Notes: generated by a model from the letters alone, not told the origin. Positions 43,748 to 53,650 are shown, counted from the first letter of the stretch. The stretch is 64,000 bases of DNA from JAABTL01 sp964465355 (GCA_964465355.1 CAYXJZ010000008.1:1-64000), one strand, 5' to 3'. Program-made: numbers and translations.

Positions 43748-44281
43748 ATGTCCCCCCGCCCGCTACCCGGTCGCCGTCTGCTGGCCTGGCTGATCGACTG
43801 GCTGTGGATCCTCGTTCTGCCGGTGGCGCTGGTGCCGGTCGGCTGGCTGCTGGGGCGGCTGGGTGTGCAGTTCACGGCCGCCGGCGCCAACCTCTTTGGC
43901 TTCTTCGCCCTGGTGCTGCCGGTCACGTTGTGGCTGGCTTGGCGCGAGGCGGCTCCGCGCTCGGCGACGCCGGGCAAGCGTGCGCGCGGCTTGCGGGTGG
44001 TGACGGCTGCGAGCGATGCGCCGATCGGCTTCGGACGCGCGCTGCTGCGCAACCTGCTCAAGGTGGCGATCCCGTGGCAGCTTGGGCACACGGTGGCCTT
44101 CGGTTTCGCCACCTTGGGGAATGCCAGCGTGGGGGCGGGCCTGGTGGTGGCCTCGGTGGCCTGCTACGGCTTGATGATCGCCTACGTCCTCGGCCTGTTC
44201 ATCGGCGATGGGCGGACACTGTACGACCGCTGGAGCGGGACGATGGTGGTCACGGAGCGCGAGTCGGCAACCTGCTCATAG
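43748..44281 (+). CDS. RDD-family membrane protein
   Basis: 177 residues. The RDD signature is near the N-terminus as RRLLAWLIDWLWILVLPVAL, and TPGKRARGLRVV with RALLRNLLKV marks the second conserved block. Three to four membrane segments; DGRTLYDRWSGTMVV is the typical C-terminal block. Some RDD proteins act in ion or Na+/H+ antiport, but most are uncharacterised. TAGACT (43736-43741) overlaps the upstream stop and lies 6 bases before the ATG, a leaderless promoter. Confidence 0.87.
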   Translation: MSPRPLPGRRLLAWLIDWLWILVLPVALVPVGWLLGRLGVQFTAAGANLFGFFALVLPVTLWLAWREAAPRSATPGKRARGLRVVTAASDAPIGFGRALLRNLLKVAIPWQLGHTVAFGFATLGNASVGAGLVVASVACYGLMIAYVLGLFIGDGRTLYDRWSGTMVVTERESATCS

Positions 44282-44364
44282 CGGGGGTGCAGCCACAGTT
44301 GAGCCCGGCCTAGAACCTCTCGGCTGTGGTCCATGTGGACGGCTGCCGGGGTGACCGGGCTGCC

Positions 44365-44370
44365 TATACT
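44365..44370 (+). promoter_or_regulatory. -10 element of a leaderless gene
   Basis: TATACT, a five-of-six match to TATAAT, ends 6 bases before the ATG at 44377. Upstream, GTCCA-TG-TGGAC (44329-44340) forms a small inverted repeat that could be an operator. Confidence 0.6.
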
Positions 44371-44376
44371 GCGGTC

Positions 44377-44709
44377 ATGACACGTGCAGCGAGCAAGGTG
44401 TCCCCGGCTAGGGGCGCGACGAACCGCTCAACACCCCGCCGCATGACCAAGGCACGGTTGCATGAAGTGGTAGCGCAGACGGTGGAACTGGCCAAGTCGG
44501 TGGCGACGGTGCCGGTGGAGGTCGAGGTCGACACCGAGTTCGACGAGCGTGGTAGGCGCTTGACGGTCGTCCAGCCCTTTTACCAGACGGACATGCTCGG
44601 TGGCGTCAAGGAGTACGAGAGGCTGACTCTGGCGTGGGTGCAGGCGGTGCCATTGGAGGACCGGCGCAGGATCATGATCGCTGTTGGGGTTGGAGTCCTG
44701 CCCGGTTAG
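44377..44709 (+). CDS. Hypothetical protein, possible partner of HEPN remnant
   Basis: 110 residues. A basic Ser/Thr-rich N-terminus (residues 1-28) precedes LHEVVAQTVELAKSVATVPV, VEVDTEFDERGRRLTVVQPF and EYERLTLAWVQAVPLEDRRR. No family is recognised. The start at 44377 is set by the -10 element 6 bases upstream. The HEPN-like gene begins 11 bases downstream, so this may be the antitoxin or accessory half of a HEPN toxin-antitoxin-type pair (inference only). Confidence 0.6.
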   Translation: MTRAASKVSPARGATNRSTPRRMTKARLHEVVAQTVELAKSVATVPVEVEVDTEFDERGRRLTVVQPFYQTDMLGGVKEYERLTLAWVQAVPLEDRRRIMIAVGVGVLPG

Positions 44710-44720
44710 GGACGACTGCC

Positions 44721-44933
44721 GTGAATGAGGCCGAGTTCCTGCGGCTCGCGGAAACCCTCGCGTCTTCGGATCGCCCAGAGGCTCTCAGGTCTGCGGTCAG
44801 TCGCGCCTATGACGCGGTGTTCCATGCGACTAGGCGGCTGCAAGAGGATGTTGGTGGAAAGCGAGTGCATAGCCACGATGTCCTTGCAGACCGATTCCAT
44901 GGTTCGGTTCACGACGCTGCCTCTACGGCCTGA
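44721..44933 (+). pseudogene. Truncated HEPN-domain protein
   Basis: 70 residues from a GTG. FLRLAETLASSDRPEALRSA and VSRAYDAVFHATRRLQED match the first helices of HEPN domains, with the segment RAYDAVFH corresponding to the usual R/AYxAxFH block. HEPN proteins of this kind are normally about 120-150 residues; here the reading frame ends after the first half, in the tail of the convergent DUF3052-like gene, which it overlaps by 11 bases. A deletion on the 3' side is likely, leaving a nonfunctional remnant. Confidence 0.55.
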
Positions 44934-45285
44934 ACCGCACCGTCGACCACTTCTCGTCCAGCGCGATGTTGGCCACCGCCCGCAGGCCGCGCCGCTCCAT
45001 CTTGGCCCACAGCGTGTCGCGGTTGAGGTCGCTCTTGTTGCCCTTGGGGTAGGCGATCCACATGGAGCGCACCACCGGGAAGTGCGCCTCGTGCTCCGGC
45101 AGGGCGGCGTCCAGCTCGGCCTCGTCGTGGATGAAGAGCACGGCACCGTCGGCGCCATCCAGCTGGTCGGTGAAGGCGGCGTCCGCCGGCAGCGGCTCGA
45201 GCAGGGCTCGCGTCCACGCTTCGGCCGGGTGGATCCACACGGTGTTGCCCGGCTTGAACTGCAGCTTCTCAGCGACGGTCTTCAT
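44923..45285 (-). CDS. DUF3052-like protein
   Basis: 120 residues. KLQFKPGNTVWIHPAEA at the N-terminus, VLFIHDEAELDAALPEH in the middle, and MWIAYPKGNKSDLNRDTLW with a final ALDEKWSTVRFRP correspond to the DUF3052 pattern. Members are small cytoplasmic proteins of unknown function. ATG at 45285; the 3' end overlaps the truncated HEPN gene. Confidence 0.7.
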   Translation of the reverse strand: MKTVAEKLQFKPGNTVWIHPAEAWTRALLEPLPADAAFTDQLDGADGAVLFIHDEAELDAALPEHEAHFPVVRSMWIAYPKGNKSDLNRDTLWAKMERRGLRAVANIALDEKWSTVRFRP

Positions 45286-45351
45286 GGTCGTCTCCGTCCT
45301 TGATGGGGGCGTTGCTACGATGGCCTCGTCGACCTAAGGAAGGGTTCCATC

Positions 45352-46218
45352 TTGCAACGCGCATGGCAGCTCCTCAAGACCAGCTTCCGTATCTTCACGG
45401 CTGGCCATGCTGGCAGGTTGGCCGCCGCCCTCTCTTACTACGCCATCTTCTCGGTGGCGCCCCTGCTGGTCATCCTACTCGGGCTCACGGGCGCCTTCCT
45501 CGGGGCGGGCGAGGCACGCGACCAGGTGCTGGGCTACATCCAGCAGCAGGCTGGCAGCGAGATCGCCGGCCTGATCCAAGGCTTGATCGACAGCACGGTG
45601 GCCGGCAGCTATCAGTCGGCCACCGTCATCGGCACCGTCATCCTGCTCTTCGCCGCCACCGGCTTCTTCACGCAGCTGCAAGGGGCGCTCCACGTCATCT
45701 GGGACATCCAGCAGACGCGTTTCAGTGGGCTGGCCCAGCATGCCTTCATGCGCTTGCGTGCCTTGGGCATCATGCTGGTGCTGGCGGTCATCGTGCTGCT
45801 GGCGGTGGCGGCGCAGGCCGTCCTCAACCTGCTCAGCCGCGCACTGCGCGAGCAGTTGCAGCAGGTGGACGTGTGGCTGATGCTCGGCGACCAGCTCTTG
45901 GCCGTCGCCGTCCTTGCCCTTGCCTTCGCCGCCATCATGAAGGTCCTCACCCACCATCGGGTCAGGTGGTCGGCGCTGTTCGCCGGAGCCCTGCTCACAG
46001 CCCTGTTGTTCCGCATCGGCCAGGTGTTCATCGGCCTGTACCTGAGCACCAGCGCCGTCGGCTCGGCCTTCGGCGCTGCGGGCTCGGTGGTCGTGCTGCT
46101 GCTGTTCCTGAACTTCACGATGCAGATCTTCCTGTTCGGCGCGGCCTTCACCAGGGCTTGGCAAGACGCGCTGCAGGGCAACGGGTCTCAGGTGCTCAGG
46201 GTGGACACACCCCCGTGA
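45352..46218 (+). CDS. YihY/BrkB-family membrane protein
   Basis: 288 residues, six membrane segments. The family opening AGRLAAALSYYAIFSVAPLL is clear, and LHVIWDIQ and GSAFGAAGSVVVLLLFLNFT are typical blocks. Although long annotated as ribonuclease BN or virulence factor, the family's biochemical role is unsettled. TTG 45352 is used because GGAAGG lies 9 bases upstream. The end overlaps the convergent lipoprotein gene by 23 bases. Confidence 0.88.
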   Translation: MQRAWQLLKTSFRIFTAGHAGRLAAALSYYAIFSVAPLLVILLGLTGAFLGAGEARDQVLGYIQQQAGSEIAGLIQGLIDSTVAGSYQSATVIGTVILLFAATGFFTQLQGALHVIWDIQQTRFSGLAQHAFMRLRALGIMLVLAVIVLLAVAAQAVLNLLSRALREQLQQVDVWLMLGDQLLAVAVLALAFAAIMKVLTHHRVRWSALFAGALLTALLFRIGQVFIGLYLSTSAVGSAFGAAGSVVVLLLFLNFTMQIFLFGAAFTRAWQDALQGNGSQVLRVDTPP

Positions 46219-49200
46219 AGTCGATGGTCCCCGGGTCGGGCAGGTAGCTGCCGCCGCTCTCCTGCACGGTGCAGACCGACCAGGTGGAGACGCCTTCGGC
46301 CGTCTTGTGCAGGACGCCGAAGTTGCGGAAGACGCCTGCCCCGGCGACGGGTCTGTCGTTCTGGACGATGAACGCGCCGTGGTTGTGGAAGGCGGCGTCG
46401 GCGTTGATGGTGATCTGCGTAGTGCCCATGGGTCCCCAGGTGGCGGTGCCGTGGTTCACCAGGGTGTGGCCGCTGCTCAGGGTGCGGGTGAAGGCGGGCA
46501 GCATCTGCAACTCGCCGCCTTCGAGCAGCGCGGTGCTGCCGGGGCCGCTCAGGGTGCTGCTGCCGATGCTCATGAACTCGCTCGCCGTGATGATGCCAGA
46601 GGAGTTGAGCACCAGGGCGAAGCCAGCTGGGGCCTGATACAGGATCAGACGCTCGACGTCGATGTCCTGATCGATGGTGAAGTTGCCTCGGGTGAACTCC
46701 AGCTCGCGAGCGCGCAGCGCGCCGTGCAGGGTGACGCCGGCACCGACGGCCGTCAGCTGCAACCGGTCAACGTCGATCACCGCGTCGGCATGGTGCTGGT
46801 AGGGGAGGTAGCCGACGATGCCGTGCTCCAACTCCAGCACGCCTTCGCCCGTGATCAGGCCGTAGTTGTGGCTGGCTCCGCAGGCTGAGCTGGTGAGGTA
46901 CAGCAGCGAGCCCGCCTCGATCTCCACGGTGCCGTGGTTGTGCAGGCAAGCGTTGACGTTCACGCGGGGGGAAGAGGCGACGACCAGCCCGTGGTTGACC
47001 AGGCCGTTGGGGCTTGCTCCCTCCAGGTTGGCGTAGTTCGCGCTGCCGAAGCGCACGGTGCCGCCGGCTGCGACATGGAGGGTGGAGGTGCCGCCCATGT
47101 GGAAGCCAACGCCTGCTGTGACGCCCTCGAAGCTGCCCCGCACCTCCAGGGTGTGGGCGTCGAGGAGGGCGCCTCCGCCGCTGGTGCCGACCGAGCCGCT
47201 GTACGTGCCGGCGGCGCCGGGCAGCAGGATGGTGCGGCCGGTTCCTCGCAGGACGCCGCCGTGGCCGATGCCCAGGCTCTGGCTGATCTCCAGCACGTGA
47301 TTCACGTAGAGGTGGCCTACGCTGTCGAGCTGCAAGACTTCGAGCGTGGTGACCTTGGCCGGCAGCGTGTAGCTGCGCCCGAGTTGCAGGTGGCGGTAGC
47401 TGAGCTCCCCGCCGGCGTCGATGGTGGAGGCGCTGCCGGTGATGCGCAGCGAGTTGAGTTGGATGTCTCCGGTGGCCGACAGCTCCGTGCCGTTCACGCG
47501 GACGGTGCCGTTGCTGTGCAGGCTCCGGACGTTGACGGCGCCCGCCGGCAGGCTGACGTCGTTCACCTGCGATGGGATGAGCACGTCGTCGTCCTCGTTC
47601 GGGACCCGCGGCGGATCCCAGTTCGAGGCCGTGGCCCAGTTCCCTGTTGGCGCTGCGGCCGCCCACACGATGGTGTAGTCGTCCGGGTCCAAGCTGCCCT
47701 CCAGGCAGGAAGGAAGGTCGATGTAGACGGCCGTGGCCGAAGTGACGCTACGGCCTTGGACGTCGACGACGCATTCCGCGAAGGTCTGCCGGTCGGTCAC
47801 GACCAGTTGCATCGGGCTGTTCACGGGCATGGCCGGAAGGTAGAAGTAGCCGTCGGGACGGATCTCGGTGGCGAAGGGCCATGGGTTGCCCAGATGCAGC
47901 CCCCGCACCAGGAAGCGACCACGCTCCAAGGGGAAGCTCATGGCCTGCTGCGGTGGCGACCAGCGGCCGTCGCTGCTCAGGCTGCTGCCACCGGGGCCGC
48001 CACCGCCTGCCGATCCGCCAAGGGGCCCGCCGGGTGGGGGAAGTGACCCCATGCCGGTGACCCAGTCCCTTGGACCACCGCCTGGTCCACCGTCCGGGTC
48101 GCGGGGCGGGTCGAGGGGTGGCTGGGGAAGCGGATCGTTGGGCGAGTCGTCGTCGCAGTCCTCGCACAGCTCCTCGTCGTCCAGCGGATCGCAGTCGTAG
48201 TCGAGCTGGTCGAACCTGTCGCCGAAGCCGTCGAGGTAGTCCATCTGGATCTGGGCCTGCAGTGCCTTCATGGATGACAGGTAGCGGCCGCTGCGCAAGG
48301 TGCGTTCGGTGAAGTCCCGGTCAAGGGTGCGCTTGTTGCCGTTCATCTCGCAGAGCACGCTGAGCTGGGAGGGTGCGGCAGCGGCGCTGACCCGACTCAG
48401 CGAACTCGTGGTGACGCCGCCGCCTGCCAGCAGTCGCGCCAGTGAGACCAGCTCGGGGTCGTCGGCCGGTCGCGTGGCCCAGTAGGCCCTTGCCTCTGCC
48501 GTCGCGGCGATGAGCGGCGCGAAGTCAAGGGTCATGCCCAGCGCCTGGAAGTCGCTCTGGGCAGCCGCCAGGATGTCGATGAGCTGCGCCTTGGCAGCGT
48601 CCACCAGACCCTTGGGATCCGCAACCGCAGGCGACGCGGTGACGTTCATGGTGTAGCTGCCGAAGACGTGGTCTCCGGCCACCGCCACCAGTTCCACCGT
48701 CACCGTGCCCGGCGACAACTCAGGCACGTAGCCCATCAGGTACTGGCGACCGTCGCCGCCCAGGCCAACGGTGGCGGGCAGGTCGATGGTCTGGGCTCCG
48801 CGGCGGAAGCGCAGCTGGTAGCCGTGAACGGCGTAGATGTTCAGGCCGTTGACGCGGAACTCCAGGGTGGTGCCGGGTGGCCCGGCCGGCAGCGTGCTGC
48901 TGGCTTGGTAGAGCGCGGAGGCCTGCAAGGAACCGAGGGCGCTGGTGGAGGTGAGCTCCGTGACCTGGGTGACGACGGGTGGGTTGGAGACGATGTCGCC
49001 GTTGGGGGCGACGGCCGCGCCGTTGATGACCATGAGCTCCCCGACGCCTCTGCCCGCGTCGGGGATGATCCGGTAGCTGACGACCATCTGCCCTGGTTGG
49101 ACCATGGGCCCGAAGCCGCCTGATGTCATGGCGACGTTGTCACCGGTGGGGATGGTGGAGCGGATCTCCTGGGCGCCCAAGAAGGTGACGCCGAGGGCGT

Positions 49201-49805
49201 CGTAGTTCACGCCGGTGGCGCTGAGCACCTCGTCTTGGGTCATGGTCTGGAACTGCACACTGGCGCCTTGGGCGGTGCCTGCTGGGATGGAGACGGTGCT
49301 GATGGCGCCGCTTTCCTCCACGCCGCCGAGGATGGCGCCACCGGCGCCGACGGAGGCCGAGGACGGGGGCGCATGCACGACCTGGACGGTGATCTGGCTC
49401 TGGACACGGCCGTTGCCCGTGCCCACCCTCGCGCTGAGTTGCAGGGGGCCTTCCGGGTGGTCGCGGGGGATGAGGAAGACGCGTAGGGGGGTCTCGCCTG
49501 GGAACTGGTGGCGGACGACCTCGCTGCCGACGAGCAGCTCCAGGCTGCTGAGGTCGCCGGGGTTGGCGAGTTGGACGGCGAAGTAGACGGCGCCGCTGAC
49601 GCTGCTGCCGGGGGCGGGGCTGGTGATGATGAGGCGGCTGCCTGGCGGCGCCTGGCCCGCCGCCGCCAGGCCCTGGACCCGTCGGCGGAGCGCCACAGGC
49701 GATCAGGGCGAAGACGGTGCCGAAGCTGAGGATCCTGGCCAGGCCGGTACCACGGCCACGCTCTCGTTCGACCGGATGGCGGGGGCTTGCCGTTGGATCA
49801 TCCAT
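46196..49805 (-). CDS. Large lipoprotein with Ig-like and beta-helix regions, apparent frameshift (lipoprotein A)
   Basis: The start ATG 49805 gives a lipoprotein signal with lipobox LIACG. About 40-55 codons in, inside a GC-rich run at roughly 49640-49690, the frame shifts by one base: the signal is in one frame and the rest (from APPGSRLIITSPAPGSSVSG) in another. The total of 3610 bases is one over a multiple of three. The body of about 1150 residues matches the lipoprotein at 53688-57062 throughout: TGVNYDALGVTFLGAQEIRS, NWDPPRVPNEDDDVLIP, many Gly/Asn-rich strand repeats, and the C-terminus DPGTIDFTGVCPP. A CG-rich hairpin at the shift makes a sequencing error plausible; a real frameshift is not excluded. 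Confidence 0.75.
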
Positions 49806-49978
49806 GCGGGTAGGGATAGCGTCAAGGCGTTACACGAGTGATACATGGAAGCGGCAGGCGGCTCGACGATCGGCTCCAAGATGCGCCCTTCGCCGATGCG
49901 CGCATCCTCCCAAGGATCCTCGGGGACCTCGTCGATCTCCAGGTGGGTGAAGGTGTCGAGGCGCAGGCAGGGCCGCAT
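49703..49978 (-). CDS. Possible small protein upstream of lipoprotein A
   Basis: 91-codon frame starting MRPCLRLDTFTHLEIDEVPE. Its first about 55 codons lie upstream of lipoprotein A; the rest overlaps its start in another frame. Support comes from the promoter: TACGCT ends 6 bases before the ATG, with an AACGCA box 7 bp above it and AACGGC 11 bp further up, the geometry used by the neighbouring genes. Function unknown; it could also be a leader through which lipoprotein A is read. Confidence 0.4.
   Translation of the reverse strand: MRPCLRLDTFTHLEIDEVPEDPWEDARIGEGRILEPIVEPPAASMYHSCNALTLSLPAWMIQRQAPAIRSNESVAVVPAWPGSSASAPSSP
49813..49842 (-). promoter_or_regulatory. Promoter of lipoprotein A with AACGCC box
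   Basis: Minus strand: TGTATC-N5-TGTAACGCC, where AACGCC is 49826-49831. After 7 bp comes TATCCC (49813-49818), 7 bases before the ATG at 49805. It is nearly the same sequence as the promoter of the paralogous lipoprotein at 57062. Confidence 0.6.
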
Positions 49979-49984
49979 GGGACG

Positions 49985-50039
49985 AGCGTAGCCGGGGTGC
50001 GTTACATCGCCGTTACAGCTGATGGCGATGCATTATCCT
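49985..50039. promoter_or_regulatory. Bidirectional promoter with perfect TGTAACG repeat, BTAD regulator 2 side
   Basis: Minus strand: TGTAAC-N5-TGTAACG (period 11; boxes 50009-50014 and 49998-50003), 7 bp, TACGCT (49985-49990), 6 bases, ATG 49978. Plus strand: TATCCT (50034-50039) lies 5 bases before the ATG of BTAD regulator 2, so the repeat also covers the -35 area of that gene. Activation in one direction and autocontrol in the other is possible. Confidence 0.55.
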
Positions 50040-50044
50040 TGGGA

Positions 50045-53000
50045 ATGCGCGACGCACACGGTGCTCCTTCGCCCGCTCCGACGCTGCGCCTGTTGGGCAG
50101 GCCGTCGGTGCTGTGGCAGGGGAGTGAGGAGCCGCTGCTCAACGAGCTGCCGCACCGCCTGCTGGTCTACCTGGCTCTGGGCGGCGGCTGGGTGGCGCGC
50201 GAGCAGGTCGGCGAGGTGCTCTGGCCCGACCTGGACCCCGGACGCAGGCTGGCCAACGTCAGGCGCGTGCTGGGAAGGGCCAAGGCCTTCCCCTGGGCCA
50301 CCGAGGTCGAGGCGGACAAGGGCCGTCTTCGCTGGTCGGTGGGCAGCGACGTCGGCGCCTTCGACGATGCCGCGCTTGGACTGGCCGAACGTCTGTCGCT
50401 GTGGCGCGGAAGGCTGTTCGAAGGCCTTCATGTCGACGAGGACGATCCCTTCGGTCACTGGCTGAGCGAGGAGCGCCGCCGGCTGGAGGCGCGCTGGCGG
50501 GCCTTGGTCCTGCAGCGTGCGGAGGAGCTGGTCTTCGAGGCCAGGTCGGAGGAGGCGACCGCGCTGCTCGGCACCGTGCTGGAGCAGGACACCTTGGACG
50601 AAGAGGTCCTGCAACGCCTCATGCTGGCCAGCGCACGCGCAGGCAGGGTGGCGCAGGGGCGGGCCGCCTACCGGCGCTTCGCCATGGCTCTTGAGCGCGA
50701 GTTGGGCTTGGAGCCGCTGGAGAGCACGCGCCGGCTGGCCGAGGAGCTGGACGACCTGGTCCGGGAGACGCAGGTCGCCGATGGCGCGGCGGCCGGCGCC
50801 GAGGAGACGGCTGCGGGGATGGCAGCCGGAGGCGCGAGCGAAGGCCCATTGGCGGAGGAGGACCGGCCCTACCTGGACCCGCCGCTCATCGGTCGCGATC
50901 AGGCCGTCGCCCGACTTCGCCGGGTGGACGCGGCCATGCTGCTGCTCACGGGCGAGGCCGGGGCGGGGAAGACGCGCCTCGTGCGGGCGGTCCTGGCGGA
51001 CCGGCCCAGCCTCTGGATGCGGGGTCTGCCGGCACAGAGGGCGGTGCCTTTCGGCGCGGTCACCTCGGCACTGAGGGCGGCGCAGGTGGCCCCGACGGCC
51101 AAGGCCCGTTTGGACGCGCTGCCGCGGCCCTGGCGCGAGGCTCTGCAGGAGCTGCTGGACGAGAGCCCGGCGCGGCCCACGCGCTGGGACGCCGGCGAGT
51201 CCGGCTCGGCCGAGCGGCGCAGCCGGCTGGTGGGAGCGGCCAGCGCCGGCCTGCGAGCGGCGGCGGGCGGCATCGTGGTGGTCGACGACCTGCACGACCT
51301 GGACGGTGCCAGCCTGGAGGTGGTGCTGCGCCTGGCCAGGACGGTGGACGAGGCCGGGGCGGTCGGTGCCGGTCCAAGGGTGGTGGCCACCGCACGTTCC
51401 TTGGAGCTGGCGGCCAGCCCCGAGGCGGCTCAGGCGGTGGTGGAGCTGCGGTCGGAGGGCCGTTTGCAGCGCGAGGAGATCGGGGCCCTGGCCGAGGCCG
51501 AGGTCGCCGCCCTGGTCGAGGCCATGTCCGGCCGGCCGAGCGGGCCGCTCTTCGTCCGCCGCCTGCACGGCGCCACCGGGGGCAACCCGCTGTACCTGCT
51601 GGAGACCATCCGCTCGCTGTTCGACGCCGGCCTGCTGTTCCACGACGCCTCAGGCGGATGGTCGACGCCCTTTGATGAGCAGACCGAGGACTACGCCGAG
51701 CTGCCCATCCCCGCCAGCGTGCGCGAGGCGGTGGTCGGGCGTGTGTTGCGGCTGGGCGACGCCACCCGCCGGGTGCTGGAGGCCGCCAGCCTGGCTGTCG
51801 CGCCCTTCACCTTGGAGCATGTGGCGCCGGCCACCGCCCTCTCGGCCTGGTTGGCCTTGGAGGGGCTCGAGCGCGCCGTGCAGGCTGGGTTGGTGGTGCC
51901 GGAGGCCGGTGCCGGGGCTTACCGCTTCGCCCACGAGCTGTTGCGGCGCTCGGTGGCCGACGCCCTCGGCAGTGAGCGGCGTGAGCTGATCGAGCGGCGG
52001 TTGGCCTGGTCGCTTGAGCGTCAACGCGGCTCTCCTGCGCTGATCGCCGCCCACTTCGAGCGCGCGGGCCGGCGCGCCGACGCCCTGCGCTGGCACCGGC
52101 GGGCGGCCGATGAGGCGGCGCGGCTGTTCGTGCCGAGCATCGCCTTGGAGCACCTCGAGCGGGCGGCCGAGCTGGCGGAGCACGACGGCGACAGGGCTGA
52201 GATCGCCCTGCAACGCGCCGCGCTGCTGGACGACACCAGCGACGTCCAGGGCCGGGGACAGGCCCTGGAGGAGGCAGCGGCGGCGGCGCAGCGGTTGGGC
52301 GACCCGGACTTGCAGGTGCGGGTGGCCCTGCAGCGGGCGGAGTTCGCGGGCGAACGGGGCGCCATGGCGGAGGCGGCGGCTGAGGTGGAGAAGGCCCTGG
52401 CCGCAGGCGCCCGTGGCGAGCAGGCCGCGCAGGCCCACCACATCGAGGCGCGTCTGCGCTTGGCGGCCGGTGAGTACGACGCGGCCGAGGCGGCCCTGGC
52501 CAGGGCCTCGGCCGAGTTGCCTCCAGGGCCGTCGGTGCTGCGTGGCCTGCTGTACTTGGGCGGCTACTGCAGGATCGCCTACATGCGAGGAGAGATGACG
52601 GCCGCCCTGGAGCACCTTGGCACGGCGGAGGAGGCCTTCGAGGCGACGGGGCGGCGCGACAAGACGGTCGACGCCCTGAACATGCGGGGGGTGCTGTTGA
52701 TGATCGTCGGCGATCGGGCCGGCGCCATCGACAGGTTGGAGGCCGGCTTGGCGCTCGCGCGCGAGATGGGCCTTGTCCATCTTCAGCGCAGCGCCATCCT
52801 CAACCTGGTCAAGCTGCACGTGGACGTGCTCGACGTCGCCGCCGCCGCGCCCTTGATCGACGAGGGGCTGGCGTTGGCCCATGACTTCGACACGCCTGCG
52901 GTCGAGGCGGCCTTCATGCAGGCGGTGGGCTACGTCCGCTACCTGCAAGGCGAGATGGAGGCCGCGCGGCGCGCCTGGGAACGCTCCCAGCAGGTCGCGG

Positions 53001-53650
53001 ACGAGACCGGTGAGCTCTCGGCCCGGCTCAGCGCCAGGCTGGTGCCCTTCTACCCCTACCTGAACATGGCCGAGCTGGCGCGCTGCCGGCTGCTGCTGCG
53101 GGAGGCTCGCGAGCTGGCGAAGGCCTCCGGGCGGGCGCTGCTGGCCCCGCGCATGGCCATCTACGGGGCCCGGCTGGCGGTGGCGGAGGGCGCGCCCGCG
53201 CTGGCGTTGGAGACCCTGGCGCCCCTGATCCAGGACGGGAACCTGGCGGCCGAGGAGCAGGGCGAGATGAGCCTGGCGCATGCCCTGGCCCAGGCGGCGC
53301 TTGGCAACGACGCAGCCGCGCTGGAGGCACTGCGCGGCTGCGAGGGAGCGCCCACCTTCGAGGTGGCGCTGCGGGCGCTGGCGTTGCGGCTGGCGCTCTG
53401 CGTGCGCTCGGGCCGGCCTTGGCGGGAGGCGGCGGAGGAGGTCGAGGCCCGCCTGTCGGAGGACAGGCTCCCGCCCTTCGAGGGCATCGACCTGATGCTG
53501 GCCATGGCCGATGCCCATGAGGCGGGCGGCGAGGCCGGCGCGGCCGAGGCCATGCGGGCCGAGGCGATGGTGCGGCGGGACCTCCTTCTCCGTCCCCTCC
53601 TCCCGCTGCCGACCACCTCGGTCGCTGCTCAAGCCGTCAAGGGCGCCTAG
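50045..53650 (+). CDS. BTAD regulator with AAA-type ATPase and TPR domain (BTAD regulator 2)
   Basis: 1201 residues. The winged helix (LRLLGRPSVLWQGSEEPLLN, WPDLDPGRRLANVRRVLGRA) covers 1-100, and the BTAD domain about 100-245 (LWRGRLFEGLHVDEDDPFGH, VLEQDTLDEEVLQRLMLASA). The ATPase core begins PPLIGRDQAVARLRR with Walker A LTGEAGAGKTRL near 303 and Walker B IVVVDDLHDLD, then ATGGNPLYLLETIRSL. From about 560 a winged helix (RRVLEAASLAVAPFTLEHVA) and then TPR helices to the end. The frame is open for 69 codons further upstream, but the -10 element 5 bases before ATG 50045 sets the start. Divergent from lipoprotein A; convergent with lipoprotein C. Confidence 0.9.
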   Translation: MRDAHGAPSPAPTLRLLGRPSVLWQGSEEPLLNELPHRLLVYLALGGGWVAREQVGEVLWPDLDPGRRLANVRRVLGRAKAFPWATEVEADKGRLRWSVGSDVGAFDDAALGLAERLSLWRGRLFEGLHVDEDDPFGHWLSEERRRLEARWRALVLQRAEELVFEARSEEATALLGTVLEQDTLDEEVLQRLMLASARAGRVAQGRAAYRRFAMALERELGLEPLESTRRLAEELDDLVRETQVADGAAAGAEETAAGMAAGGASEGPLAEEDRPYLDPPLIGRDQAVARLRRVDAAMLLLTGEAGAGKTRLVRAVLADRPSLWMRGLPAQRAVPFGAVTSALRAAQVAPTAKARLDALPRPWREALQELLDESPARPTRWDAGESGSAERRSRLVGAASAGLRAAAGGIVVVDDLHDLDGASLEVVLRLARTVDEAGAVGAGPRVVATARSLELAASPEAAQAVVELRSEGRLQREEIGALAEAEVAALVEAMSGRPSGPLFVRRLHGATGGNPLYLLETIRSLFDAGLLFHDASGGWSTPFDEQTEDYAELPIPASVREAVVGRVLRLGDATRRVLEAASLAVAPFTLEHVAPATALSAWLALEGLERAVQAGLVVPEAGAGAYRFAHELLRRSVADALGSERRELIERRLAWSLERQRGSPALIAAHFERAGRRADALRWHRRAADEAARLFVPSIALEHLERAAELAEHDGDRAEIALQRAALLDDTSDVQGRGQALEEAAAAAQRLGDPDLQVRVALQRAEFAGERGAMAEAAAEVEKALAAGARGEQAAQAHHIEARLRLAAGEYDAAEAALARASAELPPGPSVLRGLLYLGGYCRIAYMRGEMTAALEHLGTAEEAFEATGRRDKTVDALNMRGVLLMIVGDRAGAIDRLEAGLALAREMGLVHLQRSAILNLVKLHVDVLDVAAAAPLIDEGLALAHDFDTPAVEAAFMQAVGYVRYLQGEMEAARRAWERSQQVADETGELSARLSARLVPFYPYLNMAELARCRLLLREARELAKASGRALLAPRMAIYGARLAVAEGAPALALETLAPLIQDGNLAAEEQGEMSLAHALAQAALGNDAAALEALRGCEGAPTFEVALRALALRLALCVRSGRPWREAAEEVEARLSEDRLPPFEGIDLMLAMADAHEAGGEAGAAEAMRAEAMVRRDLLLRPLLPLPTTSVAAQAVKGA

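Noticed and set aside
49838..50044. 69-codon N-terminal extension of BTAD regulator 2
   Set aside because: Out of character with the two paralogues, which begin directly with the winged helix; the -10 element TATCCT fits a start at 50045.
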